A DNA stretch of 37,166 nucleotides from a virus: positions 1 to 37,166 of the IMG/VR virus record IMGVR_UViG_3300034101_001224. One strand, 5' to 3'. Shown here piece after piece: positions 28,601 through 37,120 of the stretch (position 1 is its first letter; the number at the start of each line of letters is the position of its first letter). Both the position numbers and the translations under genes were made by a program. Under the pieces are notes generated by a model, which worked only from the letters and a program-made list of their open reading frames with translations, was not told where the DNA came from and ran no database searches.

Positions 28601-29531
28601 CTTCCTGTAGAGCTGTCAGTTGTGTGCGAGCATTCTCACGCACTTTCTCACTAATAGCGTTGTTAGCTACCTGCTCAAGCTCTGCAGCCTGTTGTCTGAA
28701 GTTATCAATAGCAGCCTTAATCTCTGGCTGTTCTAATACCTCCTGACGTAGTGGGAAGTCAATAGTTGGATTGGTGTGGTTGGTTTTAAGGGCTTCTTGT
28801 GGGGTAGCACGGGGATTATCACCAAACAATCCGCGCTCACCTTGTGGGACTAACTCAAGTTCCAGTGGGGATTTTGGTACAGTCTCAGCAGGAGTATCCC
28901 AAGGCTTGGCCTGACGACCACCATATTGTGCGCCAATAAGCTCACCAGTAGGTTCTACAGGGGTTGTAGCAGCCTTCTGTTCCTGTTGTTTCTTGATAGC
29001 TTCAAGGAGTTGAGCTTCTTCTGCTACCCTAGCTTTACCCCTGTTAAAGTCCTTCTTCATCCCACGGAAAACACCACCAGCTTCAAGCTGCGGCATAACA
29101 GATGCAAGAGGACCAGCCGCTTCCATTAAGAACTTATTAGCTTTCTCAGTTAGGGGCTTACTTTCATCTAGTCTTGGTTCATAGGTGAGGGCTTCTGCAT
29201 ATTGCTGTGCCTTTGGCCCCGGACCTTTAGTATTGAATGTACCGTCCATAACGTCCTGAGCAGAGCCTACAGCAGTACCAATAGAACCACCAATAAGGCC
29301 AGTACCAACAGATAGGCCAGCTTCGAGTGGGGCAACCAAATGCTTCCAAGACATATCTGGTGCCGGTGCCGGTGCCCCCTCTGGTAAAAGACCGGGAATC
29401 TGATCTGCCAGACTCGTAGGTTTAGCAGAAATCCCTAGATGTTTCTTTACTACGCCATCAATAATGTCATCCTGAGTGTCGTCAGGAAATTCTAGTTTAG
29501 TCCCATCTGGGAGTTCTGCAAATTTACTCAT
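25605..29531 (-). CDS. Large internal virion/ejection protein, 1308 aa
   Basis: Largest gene of the window, in the position of the internal core proteins of podoviruses. The N-terminus MSKFAELPDGTKLEFPDDTQ, then DDIIDGVVKKHLG, is a motif I recognise from long phage virion proteins. Long helical stretches, several glycine-rich hydrophobic segments (VAPLEAGLSVGTGLIGGSIG) and a C-terminal Lys/Glu coiled coil (KYLEQQKQKEQSKKLEREIE) fit a protein ejected into the host to form a conduit. I see no clear lytic transglycosylase or RNA polymerase motif. The assignment is positional and compositional. Confidence 0.7.
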   Translation of the reverse strand: MSKFAELPDGTKLEFPDDTQDDIIDGVVKKHLGISAKPTSLADQIPGLLPEGAPAPAPDMSWKHLVAPLEAGLSVGTGLIGGSIGTAVGSAQDVMDGTFNTKGPGPKAQQYAEALTYEPRLDESKPLTEKANKFLMEAAGPLASVMPQLEAGGVFRGMKKDFNRGKARVAEEAQLLEAIKKQQEQKAATTPVEPTGELIGAQYGGRQAKPWDTPAETVPKSPLELELVPQGERGLFGDNPRATPQEALKTNHTNPTIDFPLRQEVLEQPEIKAAIDNFRQQAAELEQVANNAISEKVRENARTQLTALQEEFGRGMEQMGILQPSDAYGRGLYEARGENTTGAVQHTFNPKGQEGAFKFFVKEEKFDDFAKRVRELSPDISSADIDALWQERGNKAKQEITNVKLAKGLTKTDDLGGIKLETISPEQVIESLKTSEDSPNNFGLYRKTLMPGGYMPAEFSNNPGLKIAYRYLKNTIDENARKAEMALFEAKTGLINSMTHLETLFGPGGGAELVKQWFKAKDDPNFQFNLTPAQQKVHALKEKLFTSMLEDIQSFLPENKQITELPNYIPSIHDGKWYIEVKTSEGRPVLYGAHNKFQLKAMQQYLNLKGYETSPIKVRGRYQDSRWGNNQFGDVNEVKAANYQYMLDLLTDADPQVQALGKELTRQIDSQAYTASGVHNRFKEYTGYEGNLGNNPLKSDRTNYFDAKKALINTVESHYSWVAAQKANQLNKTVMESGIPPNNAALISEYINSNVIGKSSKTFVDTIAHGIGENMFGMSPQQVNQVANRSGNLVTAMLTSMGSPIHALQNVVQPLTVIFPHLFKERGNYMDLTSALTKIPAEYAYVFAGKQLSEVAKLFGVEQGKYFGSKAFQTKMEFAQRTGIIDPTIVESTPLFQSKAANRATDFAVQGMLSRPSEQAARWAVFSSMYDLGVRKGMSVEKAASRAKEITETFMVDYGPDAKARMFTENGIVGNTMGRLQSFAANQLAQTFLYIKNSKKSPSDAMAAMTYFTTLAALGGIVGLPFFDLVEKLVNNVKSKDGKTFSLRNEIRQTVGDGAIEGLWGKVGLGVAPSFGARTIGDNNLPSVLGFPTAGKIGQIGETAARRLNPNHSWDTEPDSEKGKELLAISPVAARGMIEDKYLKPKVGGNTVNISGETGRVLHKQQPGEFSFGNIRSAERSKDADLNNQKYLEQQKQKEQSKKLEREIERRVLDTSLYGNKTQEKLERLNKDIQAYVQLGNDEAAVEKLLTNSLAFASVGDAELAKLSQLAQSNKDWTVLNKVLMEKKYLDLRKEHRGIFNFGVGKKQ

Positions 29532-30421
29532 GGAATCCGATTCCCTTTATTGTCATATTTGATTGTTGTGTTACCTTTAGGTGCTGCAGGTTGAGCACCA
29601 TTAGGTGTAGGCATTTGAGCAGGTGCAGCATTAACAGGTGCAGGGTTCATAGGAACGCCCATACCTTGCATATCTATAGTGGGTGTGAAACTACGTGGAT
29701 TAGCTACCTGTTTGAGATATGCATCATACTCAATAAACTTTTGTGCACGTTGTTTAGCTTCAGCATCCTTGTTAGGATCAGCAAGGATTTGAATAGCCTG
29801 TGCTAGTTGTTCTTTATACTTAGGCTCTTGTAATTGTTTCTGTGCAGCCTGTGCTTTAATTTGTGCAATGTATTCGTTAGACTCATTGCGATCTGTCTGT
29901 AGTTTATCTTTCTGCCAAAACTCAGGGGTAGAACCAAGATCAGCAATATATCTCTGGCGTAGTTGCTCCATAGTTGCCCTATCTTGTGGGGAGAAGGGAA
30001 CCACATTACCTTGCTCATCAGTACCACCACCAGAGCGAAGCTTGCTATCAATATCCTGAATTGTGCGCAGAACATCCAGCTTACCCTTATCATAGCCTAA
30101 CTGAGCTTGCTCTGTCTGGCGCTTAAAGGGTGCAAGCAATTGGGCAGTCTCACCAGCAGCAGCCTGTGATTGCATCTGCCCAATAAAGCCATCCAAGGCC
30201 ATCTTGCGATATTGTGGATTGTTTAACTTGTCCTGAGCAGAGGCTGCATCCCACTGTTTGGTTTGTACATCCAGTGGTTGCATTTGTTGTTCACGTTGAT
30301 TAGCTAGGTAGGCCTTAATAATCTCTTCTTGATTAAGTGCTTCTGAATCAGCAGCATTAATACCCTGATAGACTGCACCCAATCCATACTCAGGCTTATA
30401 CCCAGTTGAGATTGGATTCAT
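29528..30421 (-). CDS. Internal virion protein, 297 aa
   Basis: Gln/Ala-rich helical protein with long coiled-coil potential (QAAQKQLQEPKYKEQLAQAI) and a Pro/Ala-rich C-terminal linker. No catalytic motif. It overlaps the 1308-aa gene by four bases and follows another Gln-rich late protein. This is the usual composition and position of smaller DNA-ejection proteins that partner with the large one. Confidence 0.6.
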   Translation of the reverse strand: MNPISTGYKPEYGLGAVYQGINAADSEALNQEEIIKAYLANQREQQMQPLDVQTKQWDAASAQDKLNNPQYRKMALDGFIGQMQSQAAAGETAQLLAPFKRQTEQAQLGYDKGKLDVLRTIQDIDSKLRSGGGTDEQGNVVPFSPQDRATMEQLRQRYIADLGSTPEFWQKDKLQTDRNESNEYIAQIKAQAAQKQLQEPKYKEQLAQAIQILADPNKDAEAKQRAQKFIEYDAYLKQVANPRSFTPTIDMQGMGVPMNPAPVNAAPAQMPTPNGAQPAAPKGNTTIKYDNKGNRIP

Positions 30422-30422
30422 T

Positions 30423-31256
30423 TTAAGCCTTTCCGTATAGTTTCATAATAGCATCAATTGCTGCTTGCTTACTGTCACTTGTCTCTGCACCACGAGTAGT
30501 ATTACCTAGAACTGATAGGAGAGGTGAAATATACCCATTAGTCCCTGCTTGTGAGGCTTGATTCAGGATAGAGGCTAGGCCACTGGAGTTTGGACTGATG
30601 TTAGCACCAGCAGGTCCTTGCAGACTATTGAAATAATTCTGAGCGATAGCAGCCTGTTGGGCCATCACACCCGGAGCAGAGGATAGCTGATTACTACGGC
30701 GACCGGCAGCCGCATCCTTAATGTTCTGCATGCGTTGTACATTATCAATCTGAGCCTTAACCATTGGTTGGTTATACGGATCATTCATTGTACTTTGCAG
30801 CGCTTGCTGATAAACAGGACGCTGAGAACCGAATGGATCAAAGCCAGCGCGTTGTGCAATACTATTAAGATCACCCTGACGCTTCTTGTTCTGACTACCT
30901 TCAAACAAAGCACCAATACCCTTAGCCATCAGAGATGGATTAGAGAACAGCCTACCTAGGAAGTCTTGTGTTCCGGCACCGGGTTGTTGCTGTGTTAAAT
31001 TAGTAGCTGCAGCGCCACCTAGGAAGTTCTGATTACCTGCATCATATCCCGGTAGTTGTTCTTGTTGCCAAGGTTGATACATATCGGGGTTTTGCATTTG
31101 ATCCTGCCATTGATTCCAAGATGTATCCGGTGTCTGACCAAAGTCCCAATTAACTCCTTGATCTTGATTTGGACCAAAGTCCATGCCTTCATCTGATGTG
31201 TAACCACTACTTGAATCCTCACTCATGTAGTCATAGTTGTTATCGTCCCAACCCAT
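30423..31256 (-). CDS. Structural/ejection protein, 277 aa
   Basis: N-terminal 100 residues are unusually rich in Asp, Trp, Gln and Asn (WNQWQDQMQNPDMYQPWQQE), probably disordered. The rest is Ala/Gln/Ser-rich and helical. This resembles DNA-transfer proteins in short-tailed phages. One base separates it from each neighbour. No catalytic residues recognised. Confidence 0.55.
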   Translation of the reverse strand: MGWDDNNYDYMSEDSSSGYTSDEGMDFGPNQDQGVNWDFGQTPDTSWNQWQDQMQNPDMYQPWQQEQLPGYDAGNQNFLGGAAATNLTQQQPGAGTQDFLGRLFSNPSLMAKGIGALFEGSQNKKRQGDLNSIAQRAGFDPFGSQRPVYQQALQSTMNDPYNQPMVKAQIDNVQRMQNIKDAAAGRRSNQLSSAPGVMAQQAAIAQNYFNSLQGPAGANISPNSSGLASILNQASQAGTNGYISPLLSVLGNTTRGAETSDSKQAAIDAIMKLYGKA

Positions 31257-31257
31257 A

Positions 31258-31842
31258 TCAAACCTCGTACTTTCCTGAAATTGTTATTGTATTACCCGTG
31301 GCTACCCATGTATTTGGATAGCACCTATCGTTTGTTGCATCTAAGACACCAGTACCTATACCAACATTGGTTGTACTGTTTGCTGTAGCGCATGTATCAT
31401 TATATGTAGCTGCAACAGGTAGAGTACAATAAGTTGTCCCTGCTGTGCTTGCTGTTGTTGCTGTTCCAGTGCAAGTAATAGTAATCGTGTAATAAACGAT
31501 ACTACCTATCTGTGTATACCTACCGGCATATGTAGCCCCGCCTGTACCATTAACAACTGTTAGGTTAGTAAAGGTAGGAGTCCATGTACCGTTAGTCGGT
31601 AAAGCAGTATATTCAGCATCAGTGAGGTGATACATCTCACCAGTAGTGCCCCCTTGTAGGTTCTGCAAATTAGCATGTGCGCGGGAGGCAATATCTGTAA
31701 TGTTCGACCCTGAGAAGTTAATGATATACCAAGGAACTGAACCTGATGTAGAGACATAGTTACGCAGTTGGCGATACCACTCTAACCAAGTAAAGCTCCC
31801 CGGCTTATCATTAACTGGGGGTGGTGGAAGTCCAGAGGCCAT
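31258..31842 (-). CDS. Tail or particle-decorating protein, 194 aa
   Basis: NLQGGTTGEMYHLTDAEYTA is a motif frequent in phage tail-fibre and appendage proteins. It is followed by a Thr/Gly-rich beta domain (TWTPTFTNLTVVNGTGGATY...GRYTQIGSIVYYTITI) typical of appended surface domains. Length suits a small appendage. It overlaps the gp10-like gene by one base. Could be a head-decorating rather than a tail protein. Confidence 0.65.
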   Translation of the reverse strand: MASGLPPPPVNDKPGSFTWLEWYRQLRNYVSTSGSVPWYIINFSGSNITDIASRAHANLQNLQGGTTGEMYHLTDAEYTALPTNGTWTPTFTNLTVVNGTGGATYAGRYTQIGSIVYYTITITCTGTATTASTAGTTYCTLPVAATYNDTCATANSTTNVGIGTGVLDATNDRCYPNTWVATGNTITISGKYEV

Positions 31843-33746
31843 TAATGATCCCCTTCATAATAAGTAACCTCAAATGATTCCAAGCGTAGTTGATAGTTAA
31901 GGGCGTTTCTGATATTGAAAGCCCTACGTCTAAATGCACCACCTCTAGCAAAGTTGGGAAAGTCGTCTGTCAAATTAACAGTCTTTGTATTAGACCATGT
32001 TACATAATCATCATCTGTCCATTTAACATCCACAGAATTTCCTGCTTCATACCTGTCACCTACTATCTTAAAGTTAGACAAGAATTTACGTTTATAGGTA
32101 TCCATGTCATACTTGTTAGTTTGTAGCTCTACTAGGATACTTGTACCATCATCCTGATAAGCAGTTGGATCAAGTTTATACAGAGTACCGTTGGAGTTGT
32201 GTAACATATAAGCAGCACCACCATGGTTATCACAGAGGTAGTCACAGGCAAAGACAGCATGATTACCTGCATTATTGCTGGACCACTCATGCCAGAGTTT
32301 TTCATCTACGTCATAGACAAGGGTACGATTAGAGGTAGGTAGATTAAGCAGGAAGAAGAGGTGACCCATCGTGCGGAAACCAAACCCACGGCAATCCGTC
32401 ATATCTACCTCAGCATCAATCATCCTGTCAATGAATTCATCACTAATTCGTTTAGGTTGAAAACCCTCTACTTGCCATACTGCCCTACCACCAGACTCGG
32501 ATTGTGCTACGAAAATAAATGATTTTTCATTCTGGTAGACAGCGTAGGGTGCAGCGCAACCCATTTGAATCGTTGTAGAGTCATTGCGTGTTAATGGTGA
32601 GCCGTTTACGTTAGCAGCATCATAGAAAAATTCTGTTGAATTTTCACCAAAAACTATGACTTGGTTGTTCTGTCTACCCAATCCGACCACTGCATCGGGG
32701 AACATCTCAGCAGTAAGGTAGTTGCTAGAATCCCAATGCTGTGGTTCATCAAGCACACAGTTATATACATCGCTTCTTTGTGGTAGGATAATATATCCGT
32801 CAATGAACGTGGGTGTGGGTACATGTGGACTCGGAAAAGCGTTAAGTGATGCTGTTGCCGTTGCTACAGTTGTTGGCGCACCAGTATGTGCAGAAATAGT
32901 TGCAGTACCGTCTGTAGTGAATGTAACAGCAGCACCACCAGAGGTCAGGCTAACCTGAAAGTCATTAGCTGTCTTATTAACTACATAATACTGAGTACCT
33001 GCTGTAATACCTGTTGGTAATGTCCCTGTAGATGTAAAAGATACACGATCAGTATCAACAAAGCCATGAGCAGTAGCATTAAAGCGTTCTGTTGCATTGG
33101 TAGCAGTTACAACTACTGAAAAAGATATAGTAGGCTCAGTTATATACCCACTACCAGCATTTGTAACACTGATAGCATTAATAGCACCACCAGAGATAGT
33201 AGCTGTAGCTGTTGCACCTGAACCACTACCACCTGTTATAAACACACGTGGGGCAGCGGCATAACCAACACCAGCAGTAGTAATAGTTATAGATCGTATT
33301 GAGTCAGAGACAATAATTGTAGCAGTACCTGTATTATCTACTACCCACCCTGACGTACCATCACACACAAATAAATAGTCCCCAAGGGTAGAGGAGTTAC
33401 CAAGCACCATACCCACTGGGCCAGTAGAACCTGTTAAGGTAGCCTTTACAGTGGGTGTTACGCCATCCTCTATAAGTTGATTACCAACCACTACATAAAA
33501 CTTATTATTGAACCAAGCACAACCTCTACCAGCACCAGTACCAAAGTCTTTATAGGTAGTGAGACCCGGCCTCTTATTAAGGAAAATCCGGGTACTCTCG
33601 ATGGCCTCAACCTTGCGAGTTTCTGGAAAGATATTTACAAATCGTTGGTCCTTGGCAGAGCTAGAACTACGATTAGTTTGTGAGCCAATTAATGGTAGCC
33701 TAACATTCTGCTCTCTTCGTTGTTTCTGTTTTGTAGACGCTGCCAT
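31842..33746 (-). CDS. Tail hub/DNA-stabilisation protein, P22 gp10-like, 634 aa
   Basis: The N-terminus VRLPLIGSQTNR followed by QRFVNIFPE and FLNKRPGL, and the C-terminal half with MGCAAPYAVYQNEKSFIFVA, match the gp10 (packaged DNA stabilisation) family that closes the portal in P22-like particles. Residues about 150-300 contain an extra beta-rich insertion with GVGYAAAPRVFITGGSGSGA and NAGSGYITEPTISF, two tandem copies of a G-x-GY-x-x-x-P repeat used as surface domains in many phage proteins. Consistent with the upstream gp4-like gene. Confidence 0.75.
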   Translation of the reverse strand: MAASTKQKQRREQNVRLPLIGSQTNRSSSSAKDQRFVNIFPETRKVEAIESTRIFLNKRPGLTTYKDFGTGAGRGCAWFNNKFYVVVGNQLIEDGVTPTVKATLTGSTGPVGMVLGNSSTLGDYLFVCDGTSGWVVDNTGTATIIVSDSIRSITITTAGVGYAAAPRVFITGGSGSGATATATISGGAINAISVTNAGSGYITEPTISFSVVVTATNATERFNATAHGFVDTDRVSFTSTGTLPTGITAGTQYYVVNKTANDFQVSLTSGGAAVTFTTDGTATISAHTGAPTTVATATASLNAFPSPHVPTPTFIDGYIILPQRSDVYNCVLDEPQHWDSSNYLTAEMFPDAVVGLGRQNNQVIVFGENSTEFFYDAANVNGSPLTRNDSTTIQMGCAAPYAVYQNEKSFIFVAQSESGGRAVWQVEGFQPKRISDEFIDRMIDAEVDMTDCRGFGFRTMGHLFFLLNLPTSNRTLVYDVDEKLWHEWSSNNAGNHAVFACDYLCDNHGGAAYMLHNSNGTLYKLDPTAYQDDGTSILVELQTNKYDMDTYKRKFLSNFKIVGDRYEAGNSVDVKWTDDDYVTWSNTKTVNLTDDFPNFARGGAFRRRAFNIRNALNYQLRLESFEVTYYEGDH

Positions 33747-35443
33747 TAGGCACCTCCAAACATACCCTGTTGTTGTCGTTGAATCAGCTTACGCTGTAAG
33801 TCAAGGGCTAGTTGTTGTTTCTCTTCTTGCGAAGGTTCTTGTGTATTCTGAGCAGAGGGTGAATTATTGTTAATAAAGCCTGATAGTGAGCCACTACGAG
33901 CACCCTGCTCTGATCCATGGATAGCTTGGTTCTGATTGAAGAGTGATTGAATCCCCCTACTAGCACCACCACCAAAGATTTTAGAAGCAACATCACCAAC
34001 AGAGTCTTTCATTAATCCTTGTAGAGAGCCACTAGCTAGATTACCTAAACCGGCACCAGCCGCAGCATACAGTGGATTAACACCCTTACCAGCGGATAGG
34101 GCAGCAAGCCCTGCTGAAGTTAATGCACCTGCCCCTTGCCCAAATGTATTAGAGAGATAGGAAGACGGGCTAGAGAAGTCAGCTAAGTCAGCACCAGAGA
34201 AACCACCACTAGGCATCTGATCGACACCAGCCATCCCAGCCATATCAGCACCACTCATATTGAGCATCCCACCAAAGATGGATGCAAGACTTCCACCCAT
34301 ATTACCATTAGCTGCACCCTGTGTTGCATCAAAAAAGTAAGAGAAGGGAGCCAATGGAGTCATCTTAAGCAGAGGACCAATTTTATTCATGAAACCTGTA
34401 AGGCTACCAGTAACTGGTGCTTTCTTGTAATCCCACGAATCCTCATTAGTCCAGCCGGGAAGTTTCTCGGCATTCTCCTTAGGCACAAACACATCCTGAC
34501 CTGTGCCCAAAGGTCTTACTAACTTAGCCCAATCGTCCTCACCCTTAAGTTGTCGCCAAAGCTGGCTATTCATATTCTCACGCTTACTATTAATAAGATG
34601 AGAATCAGAGAATGGAGAAGCATCCGATCCCGGCCCTAGGTCCATCTTGTATCCTAGTAGCTTGTCATTCATAAGCAGAGGGGTGGAACCATATAGAGTG
34701 TTTAATCCTGAGATTAAATCCCCTTGTTTATTATGAGCATGTCCAGAAAGAATATCTGCGTAGGGTGCCCCATAGCCAGATTCATGCCCCGGTGTATTAA
34801 GTGTGTTTGGAAAATACCCACCAAGGGTATTTTGTGAACCATTTATTAATTGCCCTAAAGCTTCCCACTCACTCAGAGCACTGCCATACTGCGGACTAAT
34901 AAAAGGGGCAGTCCTTGGATCAAACTCAGATTCCCCGGTGAAATCATTATAGTAGGGCTTCCATTCAGGATCAAGAGCGTTAATACTATTTTGCCTATTA
35001 TTATTAGCATAAGCAGAGATAGCATCAGATACAGAACCATAACCAGTACCTAAGGAGTTATTACTTTTATCTAGGATATCATACTTACCCAGTCCTAGGT
35101 CTTTTGTGGTATATCCCTTTGTACCAAATTGAGCACCAGAGTAGTCAGTGTCACCATAGGTGTACCACTCTGTACCATGTTTAGCAAGGGGGCCATTGAA
35201 GATAGAAGCAATACCAGCATCCACATTCTGATTGGCTGCTAGCTTACGACCAGCACCCATAAACTCAGAGGGTTGTTGTGCTTCTTGTATAATTCCAGAG
35301 TTCTGTTCTTGGAAGGCACCGGGATTCTCCATACCAGAGCGAATGGCTAGGTTACGCCTACGCCTATCGCTAAATCCGGCCCGTTGTACTACATCATTAA
35401 CTTGGTCCAGTTGTGAGGGATCAAAACCTTGTTCATTCACCAT
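33746..35443 (-). CDS. Late structural protein, 565 aa
   Basis: Gly/Ser/Asn-rich protein with a Tyr-rich N-terminal half, an Ala/Gly/Leu-rich hydrophobic stretch (PLYAAAGAGLGNLASGSL) and a Gln-rich coiled C-terminus (QEEKQQLALDLQRKLIQRQQ). The order between adaptor and gp10-like genes, and the tight one-base junctions, mark it as a virion component. It may be an ejection protein. Not recognised by motif. Confidence 0.6.
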   Translation of the reverse strand: MVNEQGFDPSQLDQVNDVVQRAGFSDRRRRNLAIRSGMENPGAFQEQNSGIIQEAQQPSEFMGAGRKLAANQNVDAGIASIFNGPLAKHGTEWYTYGDTDYSGAQFGTKGYTTKDLGLGKYDILDKSNNSLGTGYGSVSDAISAYANNNRQNSINALDPEWKPYYNDFTGESEFDPRTAPFISPQYGSALSEWEALGQLINGSQNTLGGYFPNTLNTPGHESGYGAPYADILSGHAHNKQGDLISGLNTLYGSTPLLMNDKLLGYKMDLGPGSDASPFSDSHLINSKRENMNSQLWRQLKGEDDWAKLVRPLGTGQDVFVPKENAEKLPGWTNEDSWDYKKAPVTGSLTGFMNKIGPLLKMTPLAPFSYFFDATQGAANGNMGGSLASIFGGMLNMSGADMAGMAGVDQMPSGGFSGADLADFSSPSSYLSNTFGQGAGALTSAGLAALSAGKGVNPLYAAAGAGLGNLASGSLQGLMKDSVGDVASKIFGGGASRGIQSLFNQNQAIHGSEQGARSGSLSGFINNNSPSAQNTQEPSQEEKQQLALDLQRKLIQRQQQGMFGGA

Positions 35444-36144
35444 GCTCGGAAATCTCTCTGGAAGTACAAACTGCCTTCCTCAGTTCCCATACCCAAAGCA
35501 ACATCCTTGATCTCCTTAGCTTCTGCACGGAGGGCTTGACGTTGTTCGATGGGCAGACCATACTCAGGGGCAAGGCGAACGGCTAGACCATACTTAAGTG
35601 CCTCCAGCCATTCCTGTGGGAAGTCGGGGTTATCTGTTGAAGCTACAAAATCCTCAAATGGTCTTTGGTATATAAATGATACAGTATAGTTGTTAGCTAC
35701 TGTAGCATCAGGGATGGGAAATAAATGTAAGTCCCCGTAGTTTAACTGTGGATCATAATAGCACTGAATCGGAACACCAACTGATTGTTTATTACCTAGT
35801 GTATTATATTCCTGCCTAGTCAAAATACGCATCGGTGTATCAATATTACCAGTAGTATTCCAAGCCTGTGTAATACGTAGAGGTTTAGGGATATCAATAG
35901 TTTGACCTGAACCGATACTATAAACACCAGTAGCAGTCAAAGTCATATCATATTCTTCTATACCCCACAATGGCATACCGTCAGCTTCCCAAGCTTTAAC
36001 CATTAGGTTAAGGGCTTCAGCAGCCTCTGTTACTTGTGTAGCAGTAGGAGTCTCCCCTTGTGCTACAGCACCTATCAGACGTAGAGCACCAGCGATTAGG
36101 CCGTCTCTAGTAATATTATAAGTTGAAACTCCACTAGTGCTCAT
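35437..36144 (-). CDS. Head-tail adaptor, P22 gp4-like, 235 aa
   Basis: I chose the ATG at 36144 (MSTSGVSTYNITRDGLIAGA), which overlaps the upstream stop; the longer frame from 36207 lies inside the preceding gene. DGLIAGALRLIGAVAQGETP and LNLMVKAWEADGMPLWGIEE are characteristic of the gp4-like adaptor family that docks under the portal. C-terminal RRAP-like acidic region with EYGLPIEQRQALRAEAKEI. It works with the gp10-like protein to seal the filled head. Confidence 0.75.
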   Translation of the reverse strand: MSTSGVSTYNITRDGLIAGALRLIGAVAQGETPTATQVTEAAEALNLMVKAWEADGMPLWGIEEYDMTLTATGVYSIGSGQTIDIPKPLRITQAWNTTGNIDTPMRILTRQEYNTLGNKQSVGVPIQCYYDPQLNYGDLHLFPIPDATVANNYTVSFIYQRPFEDFVASTDNPDFPQEWLEALKYGLAVRLAPEYGLPIEQRQALRAEAKEIKDVALGMGTEEGSLYFQRDFRAW

Positions 36145-36371
36145 CGTAAATGATCCCTTAAAAATACAAATCCTGCACCAAGAGAAGCACAAGCACCAAC
36201 CACCCATTTAATAAAAGAGAGAACGCCTTTAGTCTGATTCCACATAATCAGTAGATCAGTAACAGCCGATTTTAATTCTTTTATATCTTCCTTTAAGTCT
36301 TGGTACTTGGCTGCCTCTTCTTGGCTGTGTTTCTCTATAGCTTGATCTATGATATGTTGAATGTCTTGCAT
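36141..36371 (-). CDS. Small coiled-coil, C-terminally membrane-anchored protein, 76 aa
   Basis: A helical acidic N-terminus (EEAAKYQDLKEDIKELKSAV) is followed by MWNQTKGVLSFIKWVVGACA and a hydrophobic segment ending FLRDHLR. This pattern (coiled coil, W-NQ-KG, one membrane span) is common in phage late regions and resembles holin-associated XhlA-like or DUF-type proteins. It overlaps the adaptor start by four bases. A possible lysis component, far from the endolysin but in the same operon. Confidence 0.6.
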   Translation of the reverse strand: MQDIQHIIDQAIEKHSQEEAAKYQDLKEDIKELKSAVTDLLIMWNQTKGVLSFIKWVVGACASLGAGFVFLRDHLR

Positions 36372-36374
36372 AAG

Positions 36375-36611
36375 CTATTCCTCTAGGTAATCGATGGGTA
36401 GTTGTTCCCTGTTTCTCTCAATATAGTAACACTCCTGACAATGATTATTATCCCAGAAAAACAGAAAGTCTATAATCTTATATAGGAGTGGATATTGTTC
36501 TCGTAATCTCCAAGCCCTAGCAGAAAACATCTCATCAGGTTTACCAAAACCATCTGATAATTTCACCAGTGTGTTTAGAGATTGGTCTAACCCAATGAGA
36601 AAGTCTCTCAT
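36375..36611 (-). CDS. Conserved phage protein, 78 aa
   Basis: Contains GLDQSLNTLVKLSDGFGKPD then EMFSARAWRLREQYP and IDFLFFWDNNHCQECYYIER, ending EQLPIDY. I recognise this Arg-Trp/HC-x-x-x-Y pattern from a family of small phage proteins of unknown function found near lysis genes. Soluble with hydrophobic patches. It overlaps the DUF4376-like gene by four bases. Confidence 0.65.
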   Translation of the reverse strand: MRDFLIGLDQSLNTLVKLSDGFGKPDEMFSARAWRLREQYPLLYKIIDFLFFWDNNHCQECYYIERNREQLPIDYLEE

Positions 36612-37108
36612 AACTGATAGGGAGCAGCCCAGACTGCAGTTTGTGCTGCACCAGCAAGGCGCAGAGCTTCACGTAATTCCTCGCGGGTTACCATTGTCGG
36701 TGTATTGTCAGCCAGAATCCATACTGTGGTTTCCAGTGGATCAAGTGCGTTAATAGCCCGACTCATGCGCCCTTGGCTTGTTTCATCCCCGTCAAAGGCC
36801 TTGCCTGATGCAGTGGTAACAATAATTACATCAACAGTTGCCTGTCGTTGTACCTTAGCTTTAGCCACCATTACCTGTGCAATCTGCTCGTCAGACTTCT
36901 TCGTCCAAACCACATACGGAGCAGAGTCTTGTTCTGTTCTGTAATAGTGGTCTGGGTTATCAATAGCATCTTGAGGTGGCTGAGGATCAACAATCTCAAT
37001 GATACCTAAAGATGCTCTAATTTCAGGAGTATCTAACTTGGAGCGCCCTTTATATGGTGCGTAGATATTCACCCGAAGGTTTGTTTCTTGATCTATCCAG
37101 ATTGTCAT
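36608..37108 (-). CDS. DUF4376-like virion or fibre-associated protein, 166 aa
   Basis: The C-terminal half (TASGKAFDGDETSQGRMSRA ... ALDPLETTVWILADNTPTMV) is a DUF4376-like domain, often at the end of phage tail proteins or fibre-assembly proteins. The N-terminal part is variable, beginning MTIWIDQETNLRVNIYAP. It has GGAG ten bases before the ATG, within the end of the capsid-side gene leader. It may be an appendage or a chaperone. Confidence 0.65.
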   Translation of the reverse strand: MTIWIDQETNLRVNIYAPYKGRSKLDTPEIRASLGIIEIVDPQPPQDAIDNPDHYYRTEQDSAPYVVWTKKSDEQIAQVMVAKAKVQRQATVDVIIVTTASGKAFDGDETSQGRMSRAINALDPLETTVWILADNTPTMVTREELREALRLAGAAQTAVWAAPYQL

Positions 37109-37120
37109 TGTTGTTTCTCC

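Noticed and set aside
34946-34974. Minus-strand promoter-like TTGATC-17-TATAAT inside the 565-aa gene
   Set aside because: Only four of six -35 bases match, it lies within coding sequence, and no extended -10 of the genome's promoter family is present.
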